NCBI GenBank assembly: GCA_944349635.1 | Contig: CALVNH010000001.1 | Span: forward strand, 338,385 to 402,384 | Source: an uncultured Clostridia bacterium | GTDB lineage: Bacteria > Bacillota > Clostridia > Christensenellales > CAG-917 | DNA: 64,000 nt | Direction of reading: 5' to 3' | Shown: positions 41,368-49,456 of the stretch, in pieces | Layout of the letters: every line of letters starts with the position of its first letter | How positions within the stretch are numbered: the first letter of the stretch is position 1 | The notes under the pieces: model-generated | The model's database searches: none | Seen by the model: only the letters and a program-made list of their open reading frames with translations | What the model was told of the DNA's origin: nothing | Program-made: the position numbers and the translations under genes

Positions 41368-42309
41368 TTATTTCTTGCGCGCCACCGCTTTCTTTGCGGA
41401 TTCGACAATGTCCTGTACGGTGAGCCCGAACTTTTCGCTGAGATACGCCTGCTTGCCGACTTCGCCGAAGCTGTCTTTCACGCCTATCATTTCCATTGGT
41501 GCGGGACACTTGGTGCCAACCACTTCCGCAACCGCGCTGCCGAGGCCTCCGAACGTGCTGTGATTTTCGCAAGTCACCAGTGCGCCCGTCTTGACAACGG
41601 CTTCTTCTATCGCCGCTTCGTCAATCGGCTTCCAGGTGTGCATATTGAGCACCGCCGCCGAAATGCCGTCCGCCGCAAGCGCGTCCGCCGCCTGCAACGC
41701 TCTGTCCACCATGATGCCGGAAGCAATCAGAGTCACGTCCTTGCCGTCGCGGATTTTCACGGCCTTGCCGAGTTCGAAATTCAGAGAGTCGTCAAACACT
41801 TTCTCCGCCTTTTTGCGGAACATACGGATATAAACCGCACCGGGATAGTCGATAATCTGGGGCAACGCTTTCGCAAGCATCGTCGCGTCGGTGGGCTCGA
41901 AACATACCATTTTGGGAATGGCGCGCATAATGCTCATGTCTTCGAAAGGCATGTGAGTGCCGCCGTTGGCTTCCGCCATGACGCCGGGGTCGGAACCCAC
42001 GATTTTGACGGGTAGCTTGCTGTATGCCACGGAAATGAAAATCTGGTCGTAACAACGTCTCGTCGCAAAGGGCGCGAAGCTGAACGCGAACGGAATCTTT
42101 CCGAACGCCGCCATGCCGGCGGCAACACCTATCATGTTGGCTTCCGCAATGCCCACGTTGATAAATCTTTCGGGGAATGCTTCGAGGAAGCATTTCGTGG
42201 CGTGACAGCTCATGAGGTCGGCGTCGAGAACCACGATTCTGTCGTCTTTCTTTGCCGCTTCGACAAGGCTTGCGGCCATTACTTGTCTAACTTCTTTCTC
42301 GTCGGTCAT
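41368..42309 (-). CDS. Transketolase C-terminal subunit, copy A
   Basis: 313 residues: pyrimidine-binding and C-terminal domains of a split transketolase. Catalytic Glu region FINVGIAEANMIGVAAGMAA (about 50-69) binds the ThDP pyrimidine; the later part has NMHTWKPIDEAAIEEA and CENHSTFGGLGSAVAEV. It must pair with the N-terminal half encoded just upstream, whose stop overlaps this ATG (TAATG). Only about half the residues match the copy B subunit by eye, so the two systems are not recent duplicates. Start chosen after GGGGAGGTACG. Confidence 0.92.
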   Translation of the reverse strand: MTDEKEVRQVMAASLVEAAKKDDRIVVLDADLMSCHATKCFLEAFPERFINVGIAEANMIGVAAGMAAFGKIPFAFSFAPFATRRCYDQIFISVAYSKLPVKIVGSDPGVMAEANGGTHMPFEDMSIMRAIPKMVCFEPTDATMLAKALPQIIDYPGAVYIRMFRKKAEKVFDDSLNFELGKAVKIRDGKDVTLIASGIMVDRALQAADALAADGISAAVLNMHTWKPIDEAAIEEAVVKTGALVTCENHSTFGGLGSAVAEVVGTKCPAPMEMIGVKDSFGEVGKQAYLSEKFGLTVQDIVESAKKAVARKK

Positions 42310-43127
42310 TATTCGTACCTCCCCGTTTCTTTTCTCCACACCTCTTCGGGCACGGACATGCTGTGGCAGTTGGCAACGCCTTCGGTAAAGGACGCGCCTT
42401 TGCCTTTGATTGTGCGGAGCACTATCATGGAGGGCTTGCCCTTCTGCGCTTTCGCCGCGTCAATGGCGTCGGAAATGGCGGCAAGGTCGTGACCGTCTAT
42501 GTCCTGCACGAAGAAATTGAACGCCTTCCACTTGTCGACGATGGGTTCCAGCCCGTTGATGGATTCCACGGGTCCGTCAAGCTGCATCTTGTTACTGTCG
42601 AGAAGCACGATGAGATTGTCGAGTTTTTTGGAACCGGCAAGCATGCTTGCCTCCCAAATCTGCCCTTCCTGGCTTTCGCCGTCACCTATAAAGCAATAAA
42701 CCGTCGCGGGATTCTTGTCTATCTTTGCCGCGATTGCCATTCCTACCGCAGCGGAAAGACCCTGTCCCAACGAACCCGCCGTCATGTCGATGCCGGGCGT
42801 CTTGTTCATGTCGCAGTGCGAAGGCAGATTGGTCCCGTTGCGGTTGAGGGTCTTGGTCCACTCCGCGGGATAATATCCCAAATCGGCAAGCACCGCGTAC
42901 ATTGCGGGTCCCGCATGACCTTTGGACATAATAACTCTGTCTCTGTCCTGTTTTTTGGGATTTTTGGGGTCGATGTTTGCTTTGTCGTAATAAATGACAG
43001 TAAGCGCATCCATCACGGACATTGCACCGCCGATATGTCCGACACCGAAGTGCCCGATAATCTCGATTGCATCGTGACGGAGTTTAAGCGCTTTGTCTTT
43101 CAAAAAATCGAGTTTTTCTTTCTGCAT
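42309..43127 (-). CDS. Transketolase N-terminal subunit, copy A
   Basis: 272 residues: diphosphate-binding half of transketolase. Motifs: HFGVGHIGGAMSVMDALTVIYY, DRVIMSKGHAGPAMYAVLADLGYY, GSLGQGLSAAVGMAIAAKI, and the ThDP/Mg site GDGESQEGQIWEA...LDSNKMQ. The protein begins MQKEKLDF after TAGGAGGAAAG. Together with copy A C-terminal subunit it should transfer two-carbon units between sugar phosphates, though the donor could differ from canonical pentose phosphates. Confidence 0.93.
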   Translation of the reverse strand: MQKEKLDFLKDKALKLRHDAIEIIGHFGVGHIGGAMSVMDALTVIYYDKANIDPKNPKKQDRDRVIMSKGHAGPAMYAVLADLGYYPAEWTKTLNRNGTNLPSHCDMNKTPGIDMTAGSLGQGLSAAVGMAIAAKIDKNPATVYCFIGDGESQEGQIWEASMLAGSKKLDNLIVLLDSNKMQLDGPVESINGLEPIVDKWKAFNFFVQDIDGHDLAAISDAIDAAKAQKGKPSMIVLRTIKGKGASFTEGVANCHSMSVPEEVWRKETGRYE

Positions 43128-43148
43128 ACTTTCCTCCTATCGCGAAAT

Positions 43149-43177
43149 ATTATAACACCTAAAAAAATCCATTTCAA
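43149..43177 (-). promoter_or_regulatory. Promoter of split transketolase A
   Basis: Minus strand TTGAAA, 17-bp spacer, TATAAT, 22 bp before the start. Confidence 0.85.
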
Positions 43178-43306
43178 TAGCCGTCGGGAAAAAAGTTCAA
43201 AAATTAACGATTTCCCCGCCGCATATTTTTTCCCCTTCTGCGGAAACTACCCCAAAACGCGGGACGTCGGACGACGAACCGCGACACATAACTTTCAGGA
43301 GTGACC

Positions 43307-44110
43307 ATGAAAAACGTTAAAACAGCTTTGTCAACCGTCGCCGTGACCGCGGCGTTTATGATTGCGGCAGCGCTCTCCGCGCTGTCCGTCGTCATTGCCG
43401 AAAACGACGAACCTTCGGCATTCGGCGAAACCACGACATCGTCGCTGGACGTCGGCAAAAACTACACGGACGCCATAACCGTTCAGCCCTTTGCCCTCGC
43501 CTCGGCGGAAACCGTCTCGACCCCCGCCGAAGACGACAACAAGCCCGTCCCCTACGGCAGTGAGCGCAAAAACCGAGGAAAAACACACGACAATAATATC
43601 ACGGACAACACCGACGGAGTAGACGTTCCCGCAAGACCCGACGGCATTCGCGACGAATCCCGAAAAGACTTTCCGCGATACGAACGTCCTCGCCGCGAAC
43701 GTCCTCACCGCGTCAATCCGGAGATTCAACCTCGGGCGAACGTTGCAATGACGGGCGCGGAAGGCGATTCCGCCGTCATGGAAAGACTGCTCAAATTCGT
43801 GACGCCGGAGCTCATCGGAACGTATGAAGAAAACATAGCGAAAGAACCCTTCGTTTCCGAAGCTTCCCCCGCAAAACTCAGGCGCCTGTCGCGCAGGCTC
43901 TCCGTTTCCGAACAGAAACTCAAAGCGCTGATGCTGTTGCAGGACCTCGCCGCTAGAAGCGGTGACAACGTAAGTCTCGAAGACCTCGCCGCCCTCGGAG
44001 ACTCCGATTTGATAAAGACGGCCAAGCGGTATATGGAAGCTTACGGAGAAACGCTGTCCGAAGAGGAACGAGAAAGCCTGAAAACCAAATTCAAGGCGAC
44101 TCTCCGCTGA
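43307..44110 (+). CDS. Secreted or membrane-anchored hypothetical protein
   Basis: 267 residues. N-terminal signal/anchor segment (about 7-33, TAAFMIAAALSALSVVIA), a disordered charged middle with an Arg/Pro-rich patch (RYERPRRERPHRVNPEI), and a helical C-terminal third (LRRLSRRLSVSEQKLKALMLLQDLA). No family recognised. The ATG at 43307 lies five nt after AGGAG; the GTG six bases earlier overlaps the ribosome site. It is flanked by two divergent transketolase operons, with no clear functional link. Confidence 0.72.
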   Translation: MKNVKTALSTVAVTAAFMIAAALSALSVVIAENDEPSAFGETTTSSLDVGKNYTDAITVQPFALASAETVSTPAEDDNKPVPYGSERKNRGKTHDNNITDNTDGVDVPARPDGIRDESRKDFPRYERPRRERPHRVNPEIQPRANVAMTGAEGDSAVMERLLKFVTPELIGTYEENIAKEPFVSEASPAKLRRLSRRLSVSEQKLKALMLLQDLAARSGDNVSLEDLAALGDSDLIKTAKRYMEAYGETLSEEERESLKTKFKATLR

Positions 44111-44129
44111 CGGAGCCTCTCCTAAAACC

Positions 44130-44182
44130 GACACAACACGCACTTCTTTGCATAAAAGAATGAAATAAAGTGCGCGTTGTGT
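44130..44182 (+). terminator. Terminator with long stem
   Basis: ACAACACGCACTT pairs with AAGTGCGCGTTGT (one mismatch) around an inner TTCTTT/AAAGAA hairpin. Confidence 0.7.
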
Positions 44183-44328
44183 TTGTTATTCTTTTTTTTT
44201 CGGTTATCCTCGCACGTTTTGACAAAACACTTTTTCCGCGTCCGTCGCGGCGGCATGCGAACCTTTTCCGAAGGCGGTTTCCCTCTCGTCTCATCGGCAA
44301 AACGACGGCGTTTCCCCTCTCGCGGAAT

Positions 44329-44369
44329 CTTGCACCGGGGCTTGCACGGCGCCTTGCGCGGAATCTTGC
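44329..44369. repeat. Four CTTGC units at exact 12-bp period
   Basis: CTTGC starts at 44329, 44341, 44353 and 44365. The first and last units share CGCGGAATCTTGC. Degenerate tandem repeat 46 bp upstream of the transketolase B -35. Confidence 0.6.
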
Positions 44370-44414
44370 GCGCACGTATTGTAACGAGAAATATTTTTAT
44401 CTTCAAAATCACTA

Positions 44415-44443
44415 TTGACTATTGATTGCTTTGGGCTTATAAT
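44415..44443 (+). promoter_or_regulatory. Promoter of split transketolase B operon
   Basis: TTGACT, 17-bp spacer, TATAAT, 61 bp before the start. Confidence 0.88.
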
Positions 44444-44504
44444 TTAACAGTAAACTATTTTCAGCGATAGTTGCAAAAAGGAAAATTATGTAGGAGGGCA
44501 AAAA

Positions 44505-45341
44505 ATGCCAAACAATGTTTCTATTGATGAGCTCAAAGCTAAGGCAAAAGAATTGCGTCTGAATATCGCACAGACCACGTTCAATGCCACTTCGGGACAC
44601 GTTGGCGGTTCTATGTCCAGTGCCGATATGCTTATCGCGCTGTACTTCAAATATCTGAACGTCGACCCCAAGAATCCCGATTGGGACGAGAGAGACAGAT
44701 TCATAATGTCCAAAGGTCACTGCGCGCTCGCATACGTTCCCTGCCTTGCCATGAGAGGATATCTCGACCTTAACGAAGTCATGAAGAACTTCAACAAGAC
44801 GGAATCCGCTTACGGTATGCACCCCGACAGCAAGAAAATCCGCGGCTGCGACGCTTCCACGGGTTCTCTCGGACACGGACTTCCGATGGGTGTCGGTATG
44901 GCTCTCGGTCTGCGCCTCAAGAACATCGACAGCAAGGTCGTCGTCATGACGGGCGACGGTGAATGCCAGGAAGGCTCCAACTGGGAAGCAGCCATGTCTG
45001 CCGCTCACTTCAAACTCAAGAACCTCATCTGGATTATCGACCGCAACCACCTCGAAATCGACGGCGAGACCGAAAAAGTCATGGCTCTCGAACCCCTCGA
45101 CAAGAAGGTCGAAGCGTTCGGCTTCAAAGTCCTCAAATGCAACGGCAACGATATGGCCGACGCCGACAAGGCTCTCGCCGCGGCGTGGGCGACCGAAGGC
45201 CCCGTCTGCATAATTTCCGACACCGTCAAGGGTTACGGAATCAAGTCCTTCGAAGGCAAGCCCACCAGTCACTACTGCTCTTTCGGCGCCAACGAAGACG
45301 AACTCAAGGTCTATCTTGACGAAATCAAAGCAAGAGGTTAA
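44505..45341 (+). CDS. Transketolase N-terminal subunit, copy B
   Basis: 278 residues, ThDP diphosphate-binding half. Motifs: TFNATSGHVGGSMSSADMLIALYF, DRFIMSKGHCALAYVPCLAMRGYL, TGSLGHGLPMGVGMALGLRL, and GDGECQEGSNWEA...IDRNHLEIDG. First gene of an operon with the C-terminal half and an SCP2-like gene. TAGGAGGGC ribosome site. Compared with copy A the substrate-facing segments differ, suggesting a different sugar partner. Confidence 0.93.
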   Translation: MPNNVSIDELKAKAKELRLNIAQTTFNATSGHVGGSMSSADMLIALYFKYLNVDPKNPDWDERDRFIMSKGHCALAYVPCLAMRGYLDLNEVMKNFNKTESAYGMHPDSKKIRGCDASTGSLGHGLPMGVGMALGLRLKNIDSKVVVMTGDGECQEGSNWEAAMSAAHFKLKNLIWIIDRNHLEIDGETEKVMALEPLDKKVEAFGFKVLKCNGNDMADADKALAAAWATEGPVCIISDTVKGYGIKSFEGKPTSHYCSFGANEDELKVYLDEIKARG

Positions 45342-45352
45342 GGAGGTACACT

Positions 45353-46354
45353 ATGGGAACTGCTTGGAACGTATATGACGCAAACAAAATGTCTTCCGGC
45401 GCAATGTACGGCAAAACGCTTGCCGAACTCGCAGCCAAAGACCCCCGCATCGTCGGTGTGACCGCCGACCTTGCGAAATCCACCAATATCGGTCTGCTCG
45501 GCGAAGCTTTCCCCGACAGACTCTTCAACGTCGGCATCGCGGAACAGAACCTTTTCGGCGTCGCCGCCGGCCTTGCGAAAGTCGGTTTTATCCCCTTCGC
45601 GTCCACATTCGCAATCTTCGCCTGCCTGCGCGGCGGCGAGCAGGTCAGAACAGACTGCGCGTATCAGAAACTGCCAGTTAAGGTCATAGCCACCCACGGC
45701 GGCGTGTCTTTCGGCGCGGCGGGCTCCACCCATCACTGCATAGAAGACTTCGCGATTATGCGCGCAATCCCCAACATGACGGTCGTTATTCCCGCCGACG
45801 CTTACGAAACCGCAAGCGCCATCAAGGCATGCATCGACGTCCCCGGTCCGTTCTATCTCCGCGTCGGTCGCGGTATGGAACCCCTGCTCCACAACAGCGA
45901 GGACGAATACGAATTCAAAATCGGCAAAGCGATGCAGCTCAAAGACGGCAACGACGTCACCATCATTTCCTGCGGCGTTCCCACCCGTGACGCACTCATC
46001 GCAGGCGAAATGCTCGAAGAACAGGGCGTGTCGGCTCAGGTCATCAATATGCACACGCTGAAACCCATCGATGCGGAAGCCATCGTGGAAGCCGCCGTCA
46101 AGACCCGTCGTATCGTCACCGTCGAAGAACACAACATCATCGGCGGCCTCGGCGACGCAGTCGCGTCCGTGCTTGCACAGTCGGGCAAGAGATGCATTCT
46201 CACCAAGATTGGCATCCCCGACGAGTTCGGCCCCATCGGCAAACCCGAAGATTTGTACGCCAAGTACAAACTTTCCAGCCAGGGCATTATGGAAACCGTT
46301 ATGGAGTTGATGGGCAAAGAAATCGAAGAAGACGACTGGTCCGACGAAGACTGA
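45353..46354 (+). CDS. Transketolase C-terminal subunit, copy B
   Basis: 333 residues. Pyrimidine-binding domain with LFNVGIAEQNLFGVAAGLAKVGFIPF (catalytic Glu), TFAIFACLRGGEQVRTDCAYQKL, and a C-terminal domain with NMHTLKPIDAEAIVEAA and VEEHNIIGGLGDAVASV. An acidic tail (EEDDWSDED) is extra. 11 bp after the N-terminal half with AAGGAGG. Pairs with that subunit to make one transketolase. Confidence 0.93.
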   Translation: MGTAWNVYDANKMSSGAMYGKTLAELAAKDPRIVGVTADLAKSTNIGLLGEAFPDRLFNVGIAEQNLFGVAAGLAKVGFIPFASTFAIFACLRGGEQVRTDCAYQKLPVKVIATHGGVSFGAAGSTHHCIEDFAIMRAIPNMTVVIPADAYETASAIKACIDVPGPFYLRVGRGMEPLLHNSEDEYEFKIGKAMQLKDGNDVTIISCGVPTRDALIAGEMLEEQGVSAQVINMHTLKPIDAEAIVEAAVKTRRIVTVEEHNIIGGLGDAVASVLAQSGKRCILTKIGIPDEFGPIGKPEDLYAKYKLSSQGIMETVMELMGKEIEEDDWSDED

Positions 46355-46367
46355 CAGGAGGTGTATT

Positions 46368-47282
46368 ATGAGAGCAAGCGAACAAGACGTCTTGACTGCC
46401 AAAATATACTTCAGCGCCGCCTTCCCCGCGCTCAGAATTCCTCTCGAAGAAGACGCGAAATACGCAAAGAAGTTTGAAAAAGTAAACGCCGTCGTGGAGT
46501 TTCGCGCCGCGGACGATGCAAACCCCGTAGCCTGCTACATCGTCTTCCTCACCGAAGACCTTGCCGCAAAATCTTCCTACGGCAAACGCTTCAAAGTCTT
46601 CCAGGGCGAATACCCCGGTTATATCGAAATGGCAGACGGCAGCAAATTCGACGGACTCAAAGTCGTCAAAATGTACTTCAAGTCCATCAAGAGTCTGCTC
46701 GGCGTGTTCAAGGGTAGCTCCCCCGTCGAAATGCTCGGCATAGTGAGCCCTCTCCTCAAAAACATCGCCAACCCCGTCACGATGAAGTTCCTCTTCCTCA
46801 TGCTGGAACTCACCAAGACGATGCCCACTTTCAATCCGGACAAGAGCAAGCCTTGGGAACAGTATCTCAAAGTCAAACTTTCCCTGTTCCTCATCACCCG
46901 CGCTCTTTCCACGGCAAACAAGGAAGGCTGGCCCACAATGGCCGAATGGACAATCAAACAGCCCGACAGAACCTATCAGTTCATCGTCGGTCCCACTCTC
47001 GACGCAAACGGAAAGGAACTCTATCCCGAAATCAAATCCTACCTGCGCGTCAAAATGGGGAAATCCAAAGCCGGCAACGGCGAAAGGAAATATCCCTTCG
47101 TGTTGTTCAAGTTCCCCTCCCCCGACGACTGCCTCGCGGTTCTCACCAACAGATACGACTTCGTCGAATCCGTTGCCAGAGGCTGCGTGACCATCATCGG
47201 TGCGGGCGACAGCTATGCGGTTCAGTTCAACGACATTATGACCAAGTGTCAGGCAATGCTCGTACCCGAACCCAAGAAATAA
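46368..47282 (+). CDS. Putative SCP2-like protein, in operon with transketolase B
   Basis: 304 residues, no signal peptide. Not firmly recognised. The C-terminal about 60 residues (FVLFKFPSPDDCLAVLTNRYDF...YAVQFNDIMTKCQAML) have the layout of an SCP2 sterol/lipid-carrier-like domain. The centre (KFLFLMLELTKTMPTFNPDKSKPWEQYLKVKLSLFLITRAL) can be aligned by eye with the protein encoded at 50757-51548. It follows the transketolase by 13 bp (CAGGAGG), so it belongs to that operon. It may bind a hydrophobic or phosphorylated substrate; function inferred only from position. Confidence 0.6.
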   Translation: MRASEQDVLTAKIYFSAAFPALRIPLEEDAKYAKKFEKVNAVVEFRAADDANPVACYIVFLTEDLAAKSSYGKRFKVFQGEYPGYIEMADGSKFDGLKVVKMYFKSIKSLLGVFKGSSPVEMLGIVSPLLKNIANPVTMKFLFLMLELTKTMPTFNPDKSKPWEQYLKVKLSLFLITRALSTANKEGWPTMAEWTIKQPDRTYQFIVGPTLDANGKELYPEIKSYLRVKMGKSKAGNGERKYPFVLFKFPSPDDCLAVLTNRYDFVESVARGCVTIIGAGDSYAVQFNDIMTKCQAMLVPEPKK

Positions 47283-47293
47283 TCCGACAGACG

Positions 47294-47321
47294 AAAAACG
47301 CCGCGTCTCCGCGGCGTTTTT
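47294..47321 (+). terminator. Terminator of transketolase B operon
   Basis: 12-bp stem AAAAACGCCGCG/CGCGGCGTTTTT with TCTC loop and T-run. Confidence 0.92.
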
Positions 47322-47373
47322 CTTATGCTTGCCGCCCTCACCCGAAAAGAGCAAAAAATTTGTTCCCAAAGCG

Positions 47374-47418
47374 TTGACATCATTCCTCTTTTGCTATATG
47401 ATAATGATAACGATTATC
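47374..47418 (+). promoter_or_regulatory. Promoter with Fur/PerR-type box overlapping -10
   Basis: TTGACA (47374), 17 bp, TATGAT (47397-47402). GATAATGATAACGATTATC at 47400-47418 matches 17 of 19 positions of the classic Fur box. It overlaps the -10 and start site, so the Fur-family protein encoded next probably represses itself and the downstream fusion gene. Confidence 0.88.
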
Positions 47419-47461
47419 AATAGTGCTTCGTTCTTTTTCGGTTCGGAGCGACAAGGAAAAA

Positions 47462-47863
47462 ATGGACAACGCAACGTCAAAACGCAATACCAAACAAAAG
47501 GCGGCGATTGAGCGCGTCGTGTTGTCCAGTTGCGACCATCCTTCTGCGGAAACGGTCTGCGAGAGGGTGAGGAAGGAACTCCCCTCCGTGAGCCTCGGCA
47601 CCGTTTACAGGGTGTTGAAGGCGCTTGCTCTGGAAGGAAGAATCCGAGAGATTTCTCTGCCGAACGCACCTTCCCGCTTCGACAAAACAACGGACATACA
47701 CGCCCACTTCGTGTGCCTGGGTTGCGGCAGTGTCACTGATGTGAACGCCGAGGAATCAGAGTTTCTGTCCCGAACGCGCTCCGCTCTGCCCGATTGGCGG
47801 ATTGAGGAAGCAGATATCGTATTCAAGGGTTTATGCCCGAATTGCAAGGAGATAAAGTTATGA
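47462..47863 (+). CDS. perR: Fur-family regulator, probably PerR-type
   Basis: 133 residues. Winged helix at about 10-80 ([31 protein letters not shown]), then the metal-binding dimer domain with [12 protein letters not shown] and C-terminal CPNC: the two CxxC pairs of the structural zinc site. The linked rubredoxin/rubrerythrin gene argues for peroxide sensing (PerR) rather than iron (Fur), but the operator resembles a Fur box. The ATG at 47462 follows CAAGGAAAAA. Stop overlaps the next start (ATGA). Confidence 0.82.
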   Translation: MDNATSKRNTKQKAAIERVVLSSCDHPSAETVCERVRKELPSVSLGTVYRVLKALALEGRIREISLPNAPSRFDKTTDIHAHFVCLGCGSVTDVNAEESEFLSRTRSALPDWRIEEADIVFKGLCPNCKEIKL

Positions 47864-49077
47864 ATTTGCTGTTTAAGATAAGCTACGGACTGTACGTTCT
47901 CACCTCTGAACACGACGGGAAAAGAAGCGGTTGCATGATAAATACCCTTGCTCAGCAAACCTCTTCGCCCGAACGCTTCACCGTGACGGTCAACAAACTC
48001 AACCACACGCACGACGTCATTTCCGAAAGCGGCAAGTTCGTCGTGGCGGTTCTCTCTCAATCGGCGACTTTCGACTTAATCAAAGGATTCGGAATGCGCA
48101 GCAGCAGAGATGTCGACAAGTTCGACGGCATAGATTGCGTCACGGCAAACAACGGCTGTCCCGTGCCCGTAAACGGCGTGCTCGGATACTTCGAGATGAA
48201 AGTGGAAAGCACGGTTGACTTCGGCACCCACACAATGTTCGTCGCCTCCGTCACAAATACGGCTACTTTCGCCGATGACGGCAAAGAGCTGACATACGCA
48301 TATTACCAGAGCGACGTAAAGCCGAAGCCTGCGCCGCCCGCCGCATCCGGCGACGAGGAAGTATGGGTGTGTAAAGTGTGCGGCTACGTGCACAAAGGCA
48401 AACTGCCCGCCGACTTCGTCTGCCCCGTTTGCAAGCACGGTGCGCAGGACTTCGAAAGAATCGACAACAAGAAAACCGAGGAACCGAACGTTCCCGAAAA
48501 TAAAAATACAAACATTCAAGGAGTAGAAATTATGGCAAAATTCAGATGCACCGTTTGCGGTTACATTCACGAAGGCACGGAAGCCCCCGAAAAGTGCCCT
48601 CTCTGCAAAGCACCCAAAGAGAAATTCGAAAAACTGGAAGAAGGTGAAAAAACCTGGGCAGCCGAACACGTCATCGGCGTTGCGAAGGGCGTTCCCGCCG
48701 ACATCATCGAAGGTCTGCGCGCCAATTTCGAAGGCGAGTGCACCGAAGTCGGCATGTATCTTGCCATGAGCAGAGCCGCTCACCGCGAAGGCTATCCCGA
48801 AATCGGTCTGTACTGGGAGAAAGCCGCTCTCGAAGAAGCAGAGCACGCCGCAAAATTCTGCGAACTGCTCGGTGAAATGGTCTCCCCCAGCACCAAAGTC
48901 AACCTCGAAAAGAGAGTGGAAGCCGAAAACGGCGCGACCAAAGGCAAGTTCGAACTTGCAAAACGCGCAAAAGAAGAAAACCTCGACGCCATTCACGACA
49001 CCGTTCACGAGATGGCAAGAGACGAGGCTCGTCACGGCAAAGCGTTCGAAGGTCTGCTCAAACGTTATTTCAGCTGA
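47860..49077 (+). CDS. Fusion of high-molecular-weight rubredoxin (flavin reductase-rubredoxin) and reverse rubrerythrin
   Basis: 405 residues in one frame. Residues 1-150: flavin-reductase FMN domain ([22 protein letters not shown]). About 172-212: rubredoxin 1 (CKVCGYVH...CPVC). A charged linker follows. From Met 225: rubredoxin 2 ([10 protein letters not shown]...CPLC) then the four-helix diiron domain of a reverse rubrerythrin with EEAEH and DEARH. Such proteins form an NADH-to-peroxide/oxygen detoxification chain in anaerobes. Normally two genes; here fused, with AAGGAG still present before the internal ATG at 48532. Translationally coupled to the PerR-like gene. Confidence 0.9.
   Translation: MNLLFKISYGLYVLTSEHDGKRSGCMINTLAQQTSSPERFTVTVNKLNHTHDVISESGKFVVAVLSQSATFDLIKGFGMRSSRDVDKFDGIDCVTANNGCPVPVNGVLGYFEMKVESTVDFGTHTMFVASVTNTATFADDGKELTYAYYQSDVKPKPAPPAASGDEEVWVCKVCGYVHKGKLPADFVCPVCKHGAQDFERIDNKKTEEPNVPENKNTNIQGVEIMAKFRCTVCGYIHEGTEAPEKCPLCKAPKEKFEKLEEGEKTWAAEHVIGVAKGVPADIIEGLRANFEGECTEVGMYLAMSRAAHREGYPEIGLYWEKAALEEAEHAAKFCELLGEMVSPSTKVNLEKRVEAENGATKGKFELAKRAKEENLDAIHDTVHEMARDEARHGKAFEGLLKRYFS
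48518..48534 (+). promoter_or_regulatory. Internal ribosome-binding site and ATG of the rubrerythrin part
   Basis: AAGGAG, 8-bp spacer, ATG in the same frame as the fusion. It could allow a separate 181-residue reverse rubrerythrin to be made as well as the fusion. Confidence 0.7.
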
Positions 49078-49094
49078 CATCGCAATCTTAAATC

Positions 49095-49122
49095 AAAACA
49101 CCGCGTCGAAACGCGGTGTTTT
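49095..49122 (+). terminator. Terminator of perR-rubrerythrin operon
   Basis: 12-bp stem AAAACACCGCGT/ACGCGGTGTTTT, CGAA loop, T-run. Confidence 0.92.
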
Positions 49123-49456
49123 TCTTTATTTCAATGCAATTGGTTTTACAGCAGACGATTGACACATGGGAATTGACAGCTTGCGCCGGTTTTTCCCGTC
49201 CGTCATGTTCGGAATGCCCCGCGTTTTGCGATAACCGTACCCGTGTCCGGCTATGGACTGCCCTTCCCGACGCAACGGAAAAAAGCTCCTCAAAAATGCA
49301 GACTTAAATTCACGCATTGCCGACAGAGAGTCTTGCCTCACGCTTTCGGAAATCCGCCGCACGTAACCTTTTTTTCGGCGGAATACGCCGCAAAAACAAA
49401 CGCCGACGTTTGCGTCGGCGTTTGAATTGTCACATCTTGTGATTTAAAATTCGGCC
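49123..49456. other. Non-coding interval
   Basis: Apart from the terminator at 49398-49423 for the leftward aminotransferase, nothing is recognisable. No ribosome site with an open frame is seen on either strand. Confidence 0.55.
49398..49423 (-). terminator. Terminator of the aminotransferase operon
   Basis: 11-bp stem AAACGCCGACG/CGTCGGCGTTT with T-rich minus-strand tail. Confidence 0.85.

Larger units (their letters stand above)
44111..44504 (+). other. Intergenic region before split transketolase B
   Basis: Holds a terminator (44130-44182), a 12-bp-period repeat (44329-44369) and the transketolase B promoter (44415-44443). No gene is supported in either strand. Confidence 0.6.

Noticed and set aside
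41368..46354. Sulfoglycolytic transketolase pathway (SqwGH-like split transketolase)
   Set aside because: Split transketolases fit, but no sulfonate transporter, isomerase or sulfoquinovosidase is nearby.
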